From an uncultured Lachnospiraceae bacterium (GTDB lineage: Bacteria; Bacillota; Clostridia; Lachnospirales; Lachnospiraceae): DNA of 64,000 nucleotides. The position numbers and the translations under genes are program-made. Below, piece by piece: positions 25,990-35,100 of this stretch. The notes under the pieces are model-generated. The model had not been told where the DNA came from, made no database searches, and saw nothing but the letters and a program-made list of their open reading frames with translations. Where the stretch lies: contig CAJTLB010000004.1 of the NCBI GenBank assembly GCA_910577045.1, positions 1 through 64,000 on the forward strand, in the 5' to 3' direction. Numbering within the stretch: the first letter of the stretch is position 1; each line of letters starts with the position of its first letter.

Positions 25990-27093
25990 TTATTTTATAT
26001 AATCTGTTAAAATCTTTATATAATCTTCTGCCATGTTTTCTATAGAATAATTTTTAATTTTTTTCAAGCTTTCCTCCGCCATTTTTCTTCTTAACCTATT
26101 ATCTAATAATAATTCCTTTGTTTTTTCTAATAATAATCTCTGGTTTTCTAATGTTATCTGGTACCCACACCTTCCAGATTCTATTAATTCTGCCCCAGCA
26201 ACACACTGCTTGGAAACAATTACTGGAAGCCCATATGACATTGCTTCATTAATCACAAGCCCCCATATATCTTCACGGGTTGGAAATACAAACACATCGG
26301 CCGCCATATAGTATTTTGCTAGTTCTTCTTTTTCTTTAAATCCAATAAAATAAATATGTTTCAGCTTATATTTCTCTACAATAGATAAATATTCTTTTGT
26401 CGGCTCTCCCCCGATAATCACTGTTGCTGTATTTTCTGGAAAATCTTTTGCTATACGAAGTAAAATATCAAAACCCTTCCTATATATAAACTGTCCGACT
26501 GATAAAACCATTTTCTTCTCTTTTATATGTAAATTTTCTTTTAACACTAGCTTTTCTTCTTCTGAAACTACTTTATCCAATATTTCACCTTTCATAAAAG
26601 AAGAAAATAGATATTTATAACATCTTTTTTTATCGGCTCCATAATGTACTAGAAATTCTGTTGTTTTTTCTCCTGTTGAAAACCACAGCACGGCACTTTG
26701 GATAAAAAAACGTTTCACCATATACTTGATCCTTTTTTCTTCTTTAATCAGCCCTCCATCTACATTCATAATAAATGGAATATAATGTATTTTTAACCAC
26801 AAAATAGCTAGTTTACTTGTAGGTGTCCCATATCCACATATAATAATATGCGTATATTTTCTCTTTTTTAAATATCTCAACACTTCCACGCATATGGCAC
26901 CCTCTTCTCCAACTATTTTTCCCTTTAAAAAAATTTCTTTATAATTACAGGCACAATAATTATTCCAGCTTTTATCTCGGTTTTCAGCCTGCTTTCGCTC
27001 ATATAATACCGTTAAATCACACTTTTTACCTAATTCATTAAAAAATTTCACCCGGTATGGAGAAGGTATATTTGTAAGAAATAATATCTTCAT
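25990..27093 (-). CDS. Family 4 glycosyltransferase
   Basis: The 367-aa protein shows a GT-B GT4 pattern: MKILFLTNIPSPYRVKFFNE at the N-terminus, MVLSVGQFIYRKGFDILLRI in the middle, and the donor site DVFVFPTREDIWGLVINEAM, then SYGLPVIVS (E-x7-E motif). It would add one sugar of the repeat unit on the cytoplasmic face. Confidence 0.85.
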   Translation of the reverse strand: MKILFLTNIPSPYRVKFFNELGKKCDLTVLYERKQAENRDKSWNNYCACNYKEIFLKGKIVGEEGAICVEVLRYLKKRKYTHIIICGYGTPTSKLAILWLKIHYIPFIMNVDGGLIKEEKRIKYMVKRFFIQSAVLWFSTGEKTTEFLVHYGADKKRCYKYLFSSFMKGEILDKVVSEEEKLVLKENLHIKEKKMVLSVGQFIYRKGFDILLRIAKDFPENTATVIIGGEPTKEYLSIVEKYKLKHIYFIGFKEKEELAKYYMAADVFVFPTREDIWGLVINEAMSYGLPVIVSKQCVAGAELIESGRCGYQITLENQRLLLEKTKELLLDNRLRRKMAEESLKKIKNYSIENMAEDYIKILTDYIK

Positions 27094-27133
27094 TATCCTG
27101 CCACCGCCGATATCTTATCCCTTTCTATTTTTA

Positions 27134-28990
27134 TTATTCTACTTTCTTAAGATACTGCTTATCTTCCTCTTTAACAAACTGGTATAAATTTCCTGCCTGT
27201 ATCTTGTCTTTTTCTTCAAACGCTTCAGAAAACTGGTCTATAAATGGCTTATCAATTTTATATAAATATACATAAGTATAACCACCGCTTTCCAATCCAG
27301 CCAGCCATGTTTCCACTGTACATTTTACAGTCCATAAATCATTCGCCGAATAAGGTTCTCCTATCGACCAGCCTCCTCCTGACTGGACTGGAATAGACAA
27401 ATAACGCAGGTTCCAGTAATCAAACCCTGTTGTATTTTGGGATATAAACTGAATCTTATCCTTTTTATAGTCCAGTTGCGCCATATATTTCTCAAACTGG
27501 CTATACTGTTTTCTTGCGTTTTGTGTATTTTGTACCTGTACCTCATTACATATAGTAACTTTAAACACTTCTTTTACAGGCAAAAATAAAAACAAAATAC
27601 TGGCAGTTAGCACAATATATTTTTTATCTGGTTTTTCAAACCAAGTATTAAAAAATACTGCCATAACCAAATACCCTATCCCTACAAAATAAGTTGATAA
27701 ATACCGTTCAAAAGAAGCGAGATTGGTTGCTTCATACTCTGAATATGTAAACACATATAATACTAACAATCCAAAGGCATATAATACCCCTCCCCAAATA
27801 CTTGCCTTAACATATATATTATATTTTTTATTTTCTCCAATCCATGCCCGCACTGCCAAAAATAATATTATCATTACTATTAGCCATGCAATTACATTCA
27901 TATTAAAAATATAAGCACTAAATTCTTTATCTGACAAAGCAGATAAAAAATTATGGATAGTCGTATATTGATATTCTTTTCCTTCTTTTTTCATTAATGA
28001 AATTATATTCTGAATCGTAATAGGGCTTATATCCCATGCTTCTTTTGATTTTGAATATAATAAATGAAGATTCCATGACCATTTACTGGCGGCTATTGAA
28101 AAGATATAACATCCCCATGACAAAATACACTTTTTTCTATTCTCTCTTTCTTTCCAATAAATTTTTACATCTTTTATAATAATTGCCGCCAAAATAATAA
28201 CAGCAAGGAATAAACCAGACGCTTTTATTAAGCATAAGATAAATAACGCTGCTGCCATACTCCCTATTTGAAATAAATCCAAATGTTCATTTAGAAGGCT
28301 GCATAACATAATATAGCCAAAACAAATTCCCAATAAAGCATCCACATACAAAAGCACAATATATGATCTAAAGAAAATAAATGGCATTACTACCATAAAC
28401 CCAAATATAATAACCCCATACCCCAGCTTTCTCCAACTGCAGTTTTTTAACACAGGAAGAAATAATGATAATACCAGCCATCCCATTGCCTGATACATAT
28501 GCCCGTCTGTAAACCCGCCGTATAATTGTTCTATATAATACTGCCATATACAGGCTGCAGGCGGATATCCGCGGAACTGAACTGTAGCCTCTTTATAAGT
28601 CCCAAATTTATGGAAAATATCCATATTTTTTACTACTAGGCCCCAATGAGAAAATTCATCCCAGCTTGAACAAAGCCTGTACCGGTTAATCCACCATATC
28701 CATAAAAAATACAATAAAAACACCAAAATTCCTGGTGTTAAACAATATTTTCTTACCTCTGTATTATTTTGGCATACCTTCCCTATCAGATAGATTCCTG
28801 ATAACAGGCAGCCCGCTACTGAAATATATACGCCCAATAACAAATTTCCTGTAAAAAGCCCTGCTATATAAATTAAAAATATCTGCAAAAATATTGCTGT
28901 TGGCAATGTTTCTTCTATTCTGCGCTGGAATTTAACCGCTATCATTCCCGAACTGCAAACTAATATGCCAAATATAAATAATGTCCTCAT
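27134..28990 (-). CDS. Large polytopic membrane protein, GT-C-like
   Basis: The 618-aa protein has about 12 membrane segments and a large C-terminal soluble part (about residues 470-618). Near residue 110 a loop after the first segments reads SWDEFSHWGLVVKNM, and RGYPPAACIWQYYIEQ follows; acidic residues in such a loop are typical of GT-C glycosyltransferases that use lipid-linked donors. It might add a side branch outside the membrane. No closer family is recognised. Confidence 0.55.
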   Translation of the reverse strand: MRTLFIFGILVCSSGMIAVKFQRRIEETLPTAIFLQIFLIYIAGLFTGNLLLGVYISVAGCLLSGIYLIGKVCQNNTEVRKYCLTPGILVFLLYFLWIWWINRYRLCSSWDEFSHWGLVVKNMDIFHKFGTYKEATVQFRGYPPAACIWQYYIEQLYGGFTDGHMYQAMGWLVLSLFLPVLKNCSWRKLGYGVIIFGFMVVMPFIFFRSYIVLLYVDALLGICFGYIMLCSLLNEHLDLFQIGSMAAALFILCLIKASGLFLAVIILAAIIIKDVKIYWKERENRKKCILSWGCYIFSIAASKWSWNLHLLYSKSKEAWDISPITIQNIISLMKKEGKEYQYTTIHNFLSALSDKEFSAYIFNMNVIAWLIVMIILFLAVRAWIGENKKYNIYVKASIWGGVLYAFGLLVLYVFTYSEYEATNLASFERYLSTYFVGIGYLVMAVFFNTWFEKPDKKYIVLTASILFLFLPVKEVFKVTICNEVQVQNTQNARKQYSQFEKYMAQLDYKKDKIQFISQNTTGFDYWNLRYLSIPVQSGGGWSIGEPYSANDLWTVKCTVETWLAGLESGGYTYVYLYKIDKPFIDQFSEAFEEKDKIQAGNLYQFVKEEDKQYLKKVE

Positions 28991-29056
28991 TCCTGCTCCT
29001 ATCTATTCCTTAACACACCCGCTTTATATACTTACCTAAATTCTGCTTATTTTTTC

Positions 29057-29707
29057 TTATATATTTCTTACTACTACAACTGTCTGGGTCAAGGGAAGCC
29101 AATAATTTACATATATTTTTAATATTATTCCATTTTCTTTTAATACATCCATTATTTCATCCGCATATAATGGTTTTTCATCCCAAAACTGCCATACCCC
29201 TATCCATTCCATTGTCTTTCTAAATATTTTATATTGTAATGTAGGTGTTGGAAATGTAATTAAAACAATTCCTCCCTTCTTGCACCATTCAAAATGCCTC
29301 TGTATTATTTTTCTTCTATTTTCCTTTGAAAAATGCTCTATTAATCCTGTACTATATACAATATCCCCTTTTGTTATCCCAATTCCTTCCTCTCTTTCTT
29401 CTATTAAGTCCTTTTTATACACCAGCAAATTAGGATATGAATTTAATTTTACTTTTGCTAAATCACACGCTAATTGATTATTGTCCACTATCACATACTT
29501 TTTCACAAGCTTCGCCTGATAAAACTTTTTAGCAAAATCACTATTTCCTCCGCCAAGCTCCACCACATAATTTTTCTTTTTTGTATTATATTTTTTTACT
29601 AAAGATAACAAAATCCTCCATGTTACTGTTTGGGTAATAACTGACCATATACTCCTTTTTTTCTGATAATAACCTGTCCAGTCTGTTGTAGTCTTCTGCT
29701 GTTTCAT
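29057..29707 (-). CDS. Class I SAM-dependent methyltransferase
   Basis: The 216-aa protein has a SAM-binding motif YVVELGGGNSDFAKKFY (about residues 47-63), VIVDNNQLACDLAK, and GDIVYSTGLIEHFS, all characteristic of class I methyltransferases. Its start overlaps the stop of the GT2/GtrA gene by 4 nt. It probably methylates a capsule sugar or a biosynthetic intermediate. Confidence 0.8.
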   Translation of the reverse strand: MKQQKTTTDWTGYYQKKRSIWSVITQTVTWRILLSLVKKYNTKKKNYVVELGGGNSDFAKKFYQAKLVKKYVIVDNNQLACDLAKVKLNSYPNLLVYKKDLIEEREEGIGITKGDIVYSTGLIEHFSKENRRKIIQRHFEWCKKGGIVLITFPTPTLQYKIFRKTMEWIGVWQFWDEKPLYADEIMDVLKENGIILKIYVNYWLPLTQTVVVVRNI

Positions 29708-30758
29708 TCTTCTCTCCTATTTATAAAAATATATCTTTTTTGAATATAATAATTTGCAAAATACAATAAAACTTCTATCACTGGCTTACAGACTTTTAAA
29801 TTCCACTGAAAATAAATATGTAATATATATATTCCTATACCAGAAATTGTCCCACTTACAAAAAGTAATATAATATATTTCAAAAATGTATGGGTATAAC
29901 AGCCTTGATATTCAAATACCATTTTTTTATTTAATGTATAATTTAATATAGCTGCCCCAGATCTTCCTAAATAAGTAAGCAACATAATATTAGAAATATA
30001 AGGATATAAAAGAAACAATATCCCATAATCTACTATTACAGATAAGATTGAGGACAACGAATATAATAAGATTCTTTTATAAATAGCAAGAGAATCTTTT
30101 AACGGGTTAAAGTGAGAAGAAGAATTTCCATCCAAATAAATAGTTTCAATTTCCGTTTGGCATACTACTACCTCTGGCATAGTATTTAATTCCAACAACA
30201 TATTTGTTTCATACTCATACCGTTCTCCGCAAATTGTCATTAATACTGGTAAAAGCTGCATATCGATTACTCTCAGTCCTGTTTGTGTATCAGATATATC
30301 TAATCCACACAAAAAAGAAAATACCATTCTTGTTATTTGATTTCCTATTTTACTTCGCAAAGGTATATTTTTTTCTTTTCCAAAATTTCTAGCTCCCAAT
30401 AATACTACTTTTTTCTCTTTTTTCTTTCTTTTCCATTTTAAATAATGATCCATACAATTCTGTATCGATTTTATAGTATGCTGCCCATCTGCATCTACAG
30501 TAACAACGGCCTCGTACCCCCCCCGATACAAAAACTCAATATATAATTAAACGCTGTTTTAAGTGCCCTTCCCTTTCCTAAATTTATGGCATGTTTTAAA
30601 ACTATTACTTCTTTTTTTCTTAATGCTGCATCAATTTCTTTATCTGCTTCCCCATCCAACACTACAATAATCTGTGTTTCCATTGTCGTTTGTATATCAT
30701 CAATAATTTGCAGCAGCTTTTCTACAGGTTTATATGCTGGAATCACAATTAGAAACAT
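29704..30758 (-). pseudogene. GT2-GtrA fusion glycosyltransferase, off at a G8 tract (phase-variable)
   Basis: The N-terminal frame starts MFLIVIPAYKPVEKLLQIID, IVVLDGEAD, LKHAINLGKGRALKTAFNYI, a DPM1-type GT2 opening. Eight G at 30517-30524 then shift the frame into an early stop. With nine G it continues into YEAVVTVDADGQHT (D-x-D site), LLGARNF, and a C-terminal GtrA-like domain of four membrane segments (about the last 130 residues), total 351 aa. GT2-GtrA proteins make or move polyprenyl-phosphate sugars for side-chain addition. Off in this copy; otherwise undamaged. Confidence 0.82.
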
Positions 30759-31990
30759 ACCCTATTCCCTCCATTATCCCGTTCCTCTTTTACTGTTCCT
30801 TTCTGATAAAGTTTTATCATCTTTCTTATAAAAACCGTTTTATCAATTTTATTTATTATTTCTGTCCTGTTTTGTTTCAAGGCCACTGTTATTTCTCCTG
30901 TTTTGTACTTTTTAATACATTCCACTAGCGCTTCCATATCTCCTTTTTTTACTACTATACCACCAAAATCATGGACTATTTCTGCGCTTCCGCCAGTATC
31001 ATAAGAAATAATTGGCACCCCACACGCAAGAGCTTCCAAGTTTACTGTTGGATATGTGTCTACATATGTTAAATTTAAAAATATATCTGCACTGCTATAA
31101 ATACCTGCCAATTCTTTTATATTTTCTGTCCTTTTTATCCCTATTATATTTTCTGGAAGAGATTTTCTTCTATCCATTCCTACCAATACAATCTTAAAAT
31201 CCTGATCTAACCTCTTAGAAAGTTCTATAAAATCATTATAACCTTTTAATTTACTCCATGTACTCGCTACTCCAAGCAGAATCCTTTTCTCTTCTATATG
31301 GTACTTTTTCCTAAACTCACTTTCTATTGCATAAAACTTCCTTGTATCTATCCCATTATGAATTACCTGAATTTGATATTTTCCTAAAAAAGATTCTTTT
31401 ACTAAATTAGCAAGCCACTGGGAAGGTACTACTACTTCCATTTGTTCTATTCCTGTAAAACATCTTTTTTTATAAAGCCAATTCTGTTTTGACCGTTCTA
31501 GGTAAGACTTTGGATATTCCTTCTGTTTTGGGCATTTATAACAGCCTTCTTTCCACCGTTTACATCCGGCTTCTTCACAATAGGCACTATGCCCTGTAAA
31601 GGCCCAGCAGTCATGTAATGTCCATATAACCCGTTTTTTAGCACTCCTTAAATAATCAAATAATATACCTATATGAATATAATACCCATGTATATTATGC
31701 AGATGTATAATGTCTGGATTATATCTTTTTATCCATTCAATAAACCTCTTTGTTGCCCTCTTACTGCCAACCCCCATCGCATCTTGTGTCCTGGCTTTTA
31801 TTACATGAAATAATACATCTGCTTGGTTCCCAATACAAATGGTATACTTTTGAAATTCTTCTGGCACATTTCCCCTTCCATATGCAATTTTTATGGTATG
31901 TCCTTGTTTTTCCATTTCTACTGCCAAATCAGTACATATTCTTCCTGTACTGAGGATGCCGCATACTACGTTGATAATTAATACTTTCAT
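30749..31990 (-). CDS. Family 4 glycosyltransferase
   Basis: The 413-aa GT-B enzyme reads MKVLIINVVCGILSTGRICT, then HLHNIHGYYIHIGILFDYLR and WTLHDCWAFTGHSAYCEEAG, CKRWKEGCYKCPKQKEYPKS, a cysteine-rich segment shared by WcaC-like GT4 proteins. The donor site YVDTYPTVNLEALACGVPII is intact. It overlaps its neighbours by a few bases on both sides. Confidence 0.85.
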   Translation of the reverse strand: MKVLIINVVCGILSTGRICTDLAVEMEKQGHTIKIAYGRGNVPEEFQKYTICIGNQADVLFHVIKARTQDAMGVGSKRATKRFIEWIKRYNPDIIHLHNIHGYYIHIGILFDYLRSAKKRVIWTLHDCWAFTGHSAYCEEAGCKRWKEGCYKCPKQKEYPKSYLERSKQNWLYKKRCFTGIEQMEVVVPSQWLANLVKESFLGKYQIQVIHNGIDTRKFYAIESEFRKKYHIEEKRILLGVASTWSKLKGYNDFIELSKRLDQDFKIVLVGMDRRKSLPENIIGIKRTENIKELAGIYSSADIFLNLTYVDTYPTVNLEALACGVPIISYDTGGSAEIVHDFGGIVVKKGDMEALVECIKKYKTGEITVALKQNRTEIINKIDKTVFIRKMIKLYQKGTVKEERDNGGNRVCF

Positions 31991-33228
31991 TTTCTTTTCC
32001 CAATTATAAAAGCAGAATTTTCTCTCTGCTCCTTATTTTTTAATTCCATAATCTCTTCCAGTTCTGCAATTAACCGGCCCATCTCAAAATTCTCCTCAAA
32101 ATATGACTCTGCCTGTTTCTTCATATGTTCTTTTTTTTCCAAGGGCATCCTAAGAAACTCCTTTATCATTTTCTCTACCCCTTCTGCACTTCTATCTGCC
32201 ACTAATCCACATGCTGCCTCTTTCACAATTCTTGCACTTTCACCTCCTGCCGCCGCTAAAACAGGAATCCCACATGCCAAATAACTTTGCAATTTTGCTG
32301 GAATTGTAAGATCAAATAATGGCGTATTTTTAAAAGATAGATATCCCCCATCTGCATTCCTAATATAAGCATCTGCCTCTTTTTCAGATACTCTCCCTAC
32401 AAAAATAATTTTCTTTTGCAATCCCTTTTTTTCTATTAATTGTTCCAATTTTTTCCTAGCTCTTCCATCTCCCACCAGATAAATTTTTATCTTCTCTTCC
32501 TTTAATCTTTCTACTGCTTCCACTAATAAATCCAACCCCTGCGCTTCCCCTATATTTCCAGCAAACACCAGTTTACATTCCTCTTCTTCCTGAAATAACG
32601 TTGGCTTTTTTAACTTGTTATAATCTGGTTTCTCACAAAACTGCGGCCAATACAACAGTTTTTCTTCCCCAATCCTACGTTTTGCAATTTGCTTTACAAA
32701 CCCCTGCGAAGCGCATAAAATATAATCACTTTCCTTATAAATCTTATCCACAATATAATGAATCCAATTTAATACTATCCTGTTTTTTATTCCTAAAACT
32801 TCTTCGACATTTTCCGGCCATAAATCCTGCACATTAAAATAAACTGGCGTCCCAAATTTCCTTTTATACTCTATGGCAGGAAGCCCTACTGTTACGGGAG
32901 ATACCTCAAACACATATACTGCATCAAATTTTTCCCTGCATTGTTTCACCCATTTTTTCCCTTCCCATACAAAACTAATACAATTAAGTAGCATACCAAC
33001 ACATGTTTTTCCTCTTGGAAGAACCTTGAGCCGTTCTATATAAACCTGATTCCATTCTTTTTGATATGGAAGGTGAAATCCATACCCCTTATACAGTTTC
33101 CCCTGCGGGTACTGCGGGTATCCTGTAAGCACTTTAACCGTATGTCCCTTTGCTGCTAAAACCTTTGCCAATATATTTACCCGGAATGTTTCTGGATAAA
33201 AATACTGTGAAACAATTAATATTTTCAT
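31987..33228 (-). CDS. Family 4 glycosyltransferase, WbuB-like
   Basis: The 413-aa protein opens MKILIVSQYFYPETFRVNIL and GYPQYPQGKLYKGYG, and has FNVQDLWPENVEEVLGIKN and the donor region TIPAKLQSYLACGIPVLAAA. This is the signature of WbuB-like GT4 enzymes, proposed L-FucNAc transferases in E. coli O26-type clusters, which agrees with the UDP-L-FucNAc genes downstream. Specificity is inferred from the pairing. Confidence 0.8.
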   Translation of the reverse strand: MKILIVSQYFYPETFRVNILAKVLAAKGHTVKVLTGYPQYPQGKLYKGYGFHLPYQKEWNQVYIERLKVLPRGKTCVGMLLNCISFVWEGKKWVKQCREKFDAVYVFEVSPVTVGLPAIEYKRKFGTPVYFNVQDLWPENVEEVLGIKNRIVLNWIHYIVDKIYKESDYILCASQGFVKQIAKRRIGEEKLLYWPQFCEKPDYNKLKKPTLFQEEEECKLVFAGNIGEAQGLDLLVEAVERLKEEKIKIYLVGDGRARKKLEQLIEKKGLQKKIIFVGRVSEKEADAYIRNADGGYLSFKNTPLFDLTIPAKLQSYLACGIPVLAAAGGESARIVKEAACGLVADRSAEGVEKMIKEFLRMPLEKKEHMKKQAESYFEENFEMGRLIAELEEIMELKNKEQRENSAFIIGKRK

Positions 33229-33229
33229 T

Positions 33230-34135
33230 TTATCTGCCTGTTCCCTGTTCTGTTTGGATTATGGTATCCTCCCACTTATATATTCTATATTCCTCTTTAT
33301 AATTACTAATCCCCAACTCATAATAACTACTTCTAAATGCCTTTTTGCACAATACACCTATGCTTCCTGGCATATATTTCCCTAATACTGCTACTGGAGA
33401 AAGAAGGGAAGTAATCCAAATAGCATGTCCATTTGCTTGTGCCACGGCTCTCACTATTTCGCTGGTACTTACTTGTTCCCTGTTTTGGGGGCAAAAAATA
33501 CCCCTTTCCTTATTTTTTATCAGCAAATATAATAATTCACATAAATGTTCAATATATAATAAAGAACGTTTATTATTAATATTGGGAAATACAGGTAGCC
33601 TCCCTGCCATTTTTGCTAATACAGGATAATTTCCCTTACAGCCTTTCCCATATATCATAGGAGCCCTAAGGATTGCCACAAAAAATCCTGGTTCTTCCAA
33701 TTTCCTTATAGCTGTTTCTGCCTGCCATTTACTGTTTCCATAACAAGTAACAGGATTTGGCTTGGTTTCTTTTGTAATATATTCTGTACTTCCATAGACA
33801 AGCATAGAACTCATAAAAATAAACTGCCTTACCCCTTCTTTTTTTGCCTTTTTTGCCGCTTCTATTGCCAAATCCCGGTTTACTTTATAATAAAGGCCTT
33901 CTTTTTCTTTTGATACTATCCCGCTATCTGCATGGGCAATCCCCGCCACATGAAACACAGTATTATAACCTGAAAAGTCCTTTTTCCTCCAAGTTTCCTC
34001 TCTCATATCTAGCACATTAATTTCTATTTCTTCTGGGTACCTTTCCTTTACATACCATGCAAAAGACTCCCCTATGTAACTGTTTGCTCCTGTAATCAAT
34101 ACTTTTTTCATCGTTTCTTGTATATTTTTTCTCAT
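33230..34135 (-). CDS. NAD-dependent sugar epimerase/reductase
   Basis: The product of about 293-301 aa is a short-chain dehydrogenase: MKKVLITGANSYIGESFAWY, VFHVAGIAH, and YGNSKWQAE as Y-x-x-x-K active site. Such proteins next to a small initiating transferase often act as UDP-GlcNAc/QuiNAc C4 reductases or epimerases (WbpV/Gne-like). The true start may be the ATG at 34111, where the typical sequence begins; neither start has a strong ribosome binding site. Confidence 0.75.
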   Translation of the reverse strand: MRKNIQETMKKVLITGANSYIGESFAWYVKERYPEEIEINVLDMREETWRKKDFSGYNTVFHVAGIAHADSGIVSKEKEGLYYKVNRDLAIEAAKKAKKEGVRQFIFMSSMLVYGSTEYITKETKPNPVTCYGNSKWQAETAIRKLEEPGFFVAILRAPMIYGKGCKGNYPVLAKMAGRLPVFPNINNKRSLLYIEHLCELLYLLIKNKERGIFCPQNREQVSTSEIVRAVAQANGHAIWITSLLSPVAVLGKYMPGSIGVLCKKAFRSSYYELGISNYKEEYRIYKWEDTIIQTEQGTGR

Positions 34136-34152
34136 ATTTTCTTATAACAAAA

Positions 34153-34773
34153 TTAGAATTTCTTTCTGCCTTTCTTTACTTGTTCTGCCCCTGCTTTACC
34201 TTCTGCTATGCCTTTCTGTTGCAATACCATGCCTATTGTTGCAAAACAACAACAACAATCAAACCAAAATCCTCTGCGCTGTACATATTCCCCATCCAAT
34301 CTTGCCTTTTCCTCTATAGGAAGCTCATCCCTGCCATTAATCTGTGCCCAGCCTGTTAATCCAACAGGTAAATTGTTTGCCCCATATTTATCTCTTTCCC
34401 TAATTAAATCCTGCTGATTCCACAAAGCTGGCCTTGGCCCAACAAGGCTCATATCACCTTTTAAAATATTAAAAAGCTGGGGAAGCTCATCTAATGATGT
34501 TTTCCTTAATATTTTTCCTATCCTAGTTATGTAAATTTCTGGATTTTCTAACAAATGTGTTGGCATGTCTTTTGGCGCATCGGTTCTCATAGTGCGAAAC
34601 TTTAAAATATAAAATTCCTTTTTATATCTCCCAATCCTTTTCTGGCAAAATAATATTGGCCCATTCGATTCCAGCTTAATCCCCAAAGCCAGCAAAAGCA
34701 GTAACGGAGACAAAAACAGCAGCCCTATAAAAGACAATATCACATCCAGACTTCTTTTTACTAACTCATACAT
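34153..34773 (-). CDS. Initiating phosphoglycosyl transferase (PglC/WcaJ C-terminal type)
   Basis: The 206-aa protein has one N-terminal membrane re-entrant helix (LDVILSFIGLLFLSPLLLLL), KFRTMRTDAP, the conserved TSLDELPQLFNILKGDMSLV with the catalytic Asp-Glu, and GPRP. It transfers a sugar phosphate to undecaprenyl phosphate, the first step of the repeat unit. It is the first gene of the operon. Near its C-terminus four consecutive cysteines (FDCCCCFATIG) are encoded by a TGT repeat, replacing the usual variable residues. Confidence 0.88.
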   Translation of the reverse strand: MYELVKRSLDVILSFIGLLFLSPLLLLLALGIKLESNGPILFCQKRIGRYKKEFYILKFRTMRTDAPKDMPTHLLENPEIYITRIGKILRKTSLDELPQLFNILKGDMSLVGPRPALWNQQDLIRERDKYGANNLPVGLTGWAQINGRDELPIEEKARLDGEYVQRRGFWFDCCCCFATIGMVLQQKGIAEGKAGAEQVKKGRKKF

Positions 34774-35100
34774 AATATCTTTCCTTTTCTTTTATAACTC
34801 CCAGTACAACTGCCTTCTGGCTTCTTTGGAAGAATTTCTTCCAGGCGGTACTGTGCCTGCAGGATAAATCCAAAAAATCTGCCCTGATTTAAACCCCATC
34901 CTAGATAATAATGTGTTCTCAAAAAGTATACTTTTTGAGAATACAGAATCCTTTGTGCAACTTGCATAGAAAATATGTAAAAACCCCTTGCAAAATCCTA
35001 AAAATATGGTAAAATAGCATAAGAAAAAACCACTCCGAAAAAGTATACTTTTTCGGAGTGGTTTTTTAATTTCCACTAAGATTTTACAATAACGCTTCGT
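34774..35100 (-). promoter_or_regulatory. Capsule operon leader region with palindromes
   Basis: No gene is supported here. A 26-bp perfect palindrome lies at 34916-34941 and a 44-bp palindrome at 35023-35066; both share the 16-bp centre AAAAAGTATACTTTTT. The stretch between them, 34942-35022, must hold the capsule promoter, but no textbook -35/-10 pair stands out. The smaller palindrome would form a hairpin in the leader RNA without a U-tract. Confidence 0.5.
35023..35066. terminator. Bidirectional terminator after pyrD
   Basis: A perfect 44-bp palindrome: A6, CCACTCCG, then the AAAAAGTATACTTTTT centre, CGGAGTGG, T6. It ends the pyr operon 35 nt after the pyrD stop codon on the minus strand, and separates it from the capsule promoter region. 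Confidence 0.85.
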
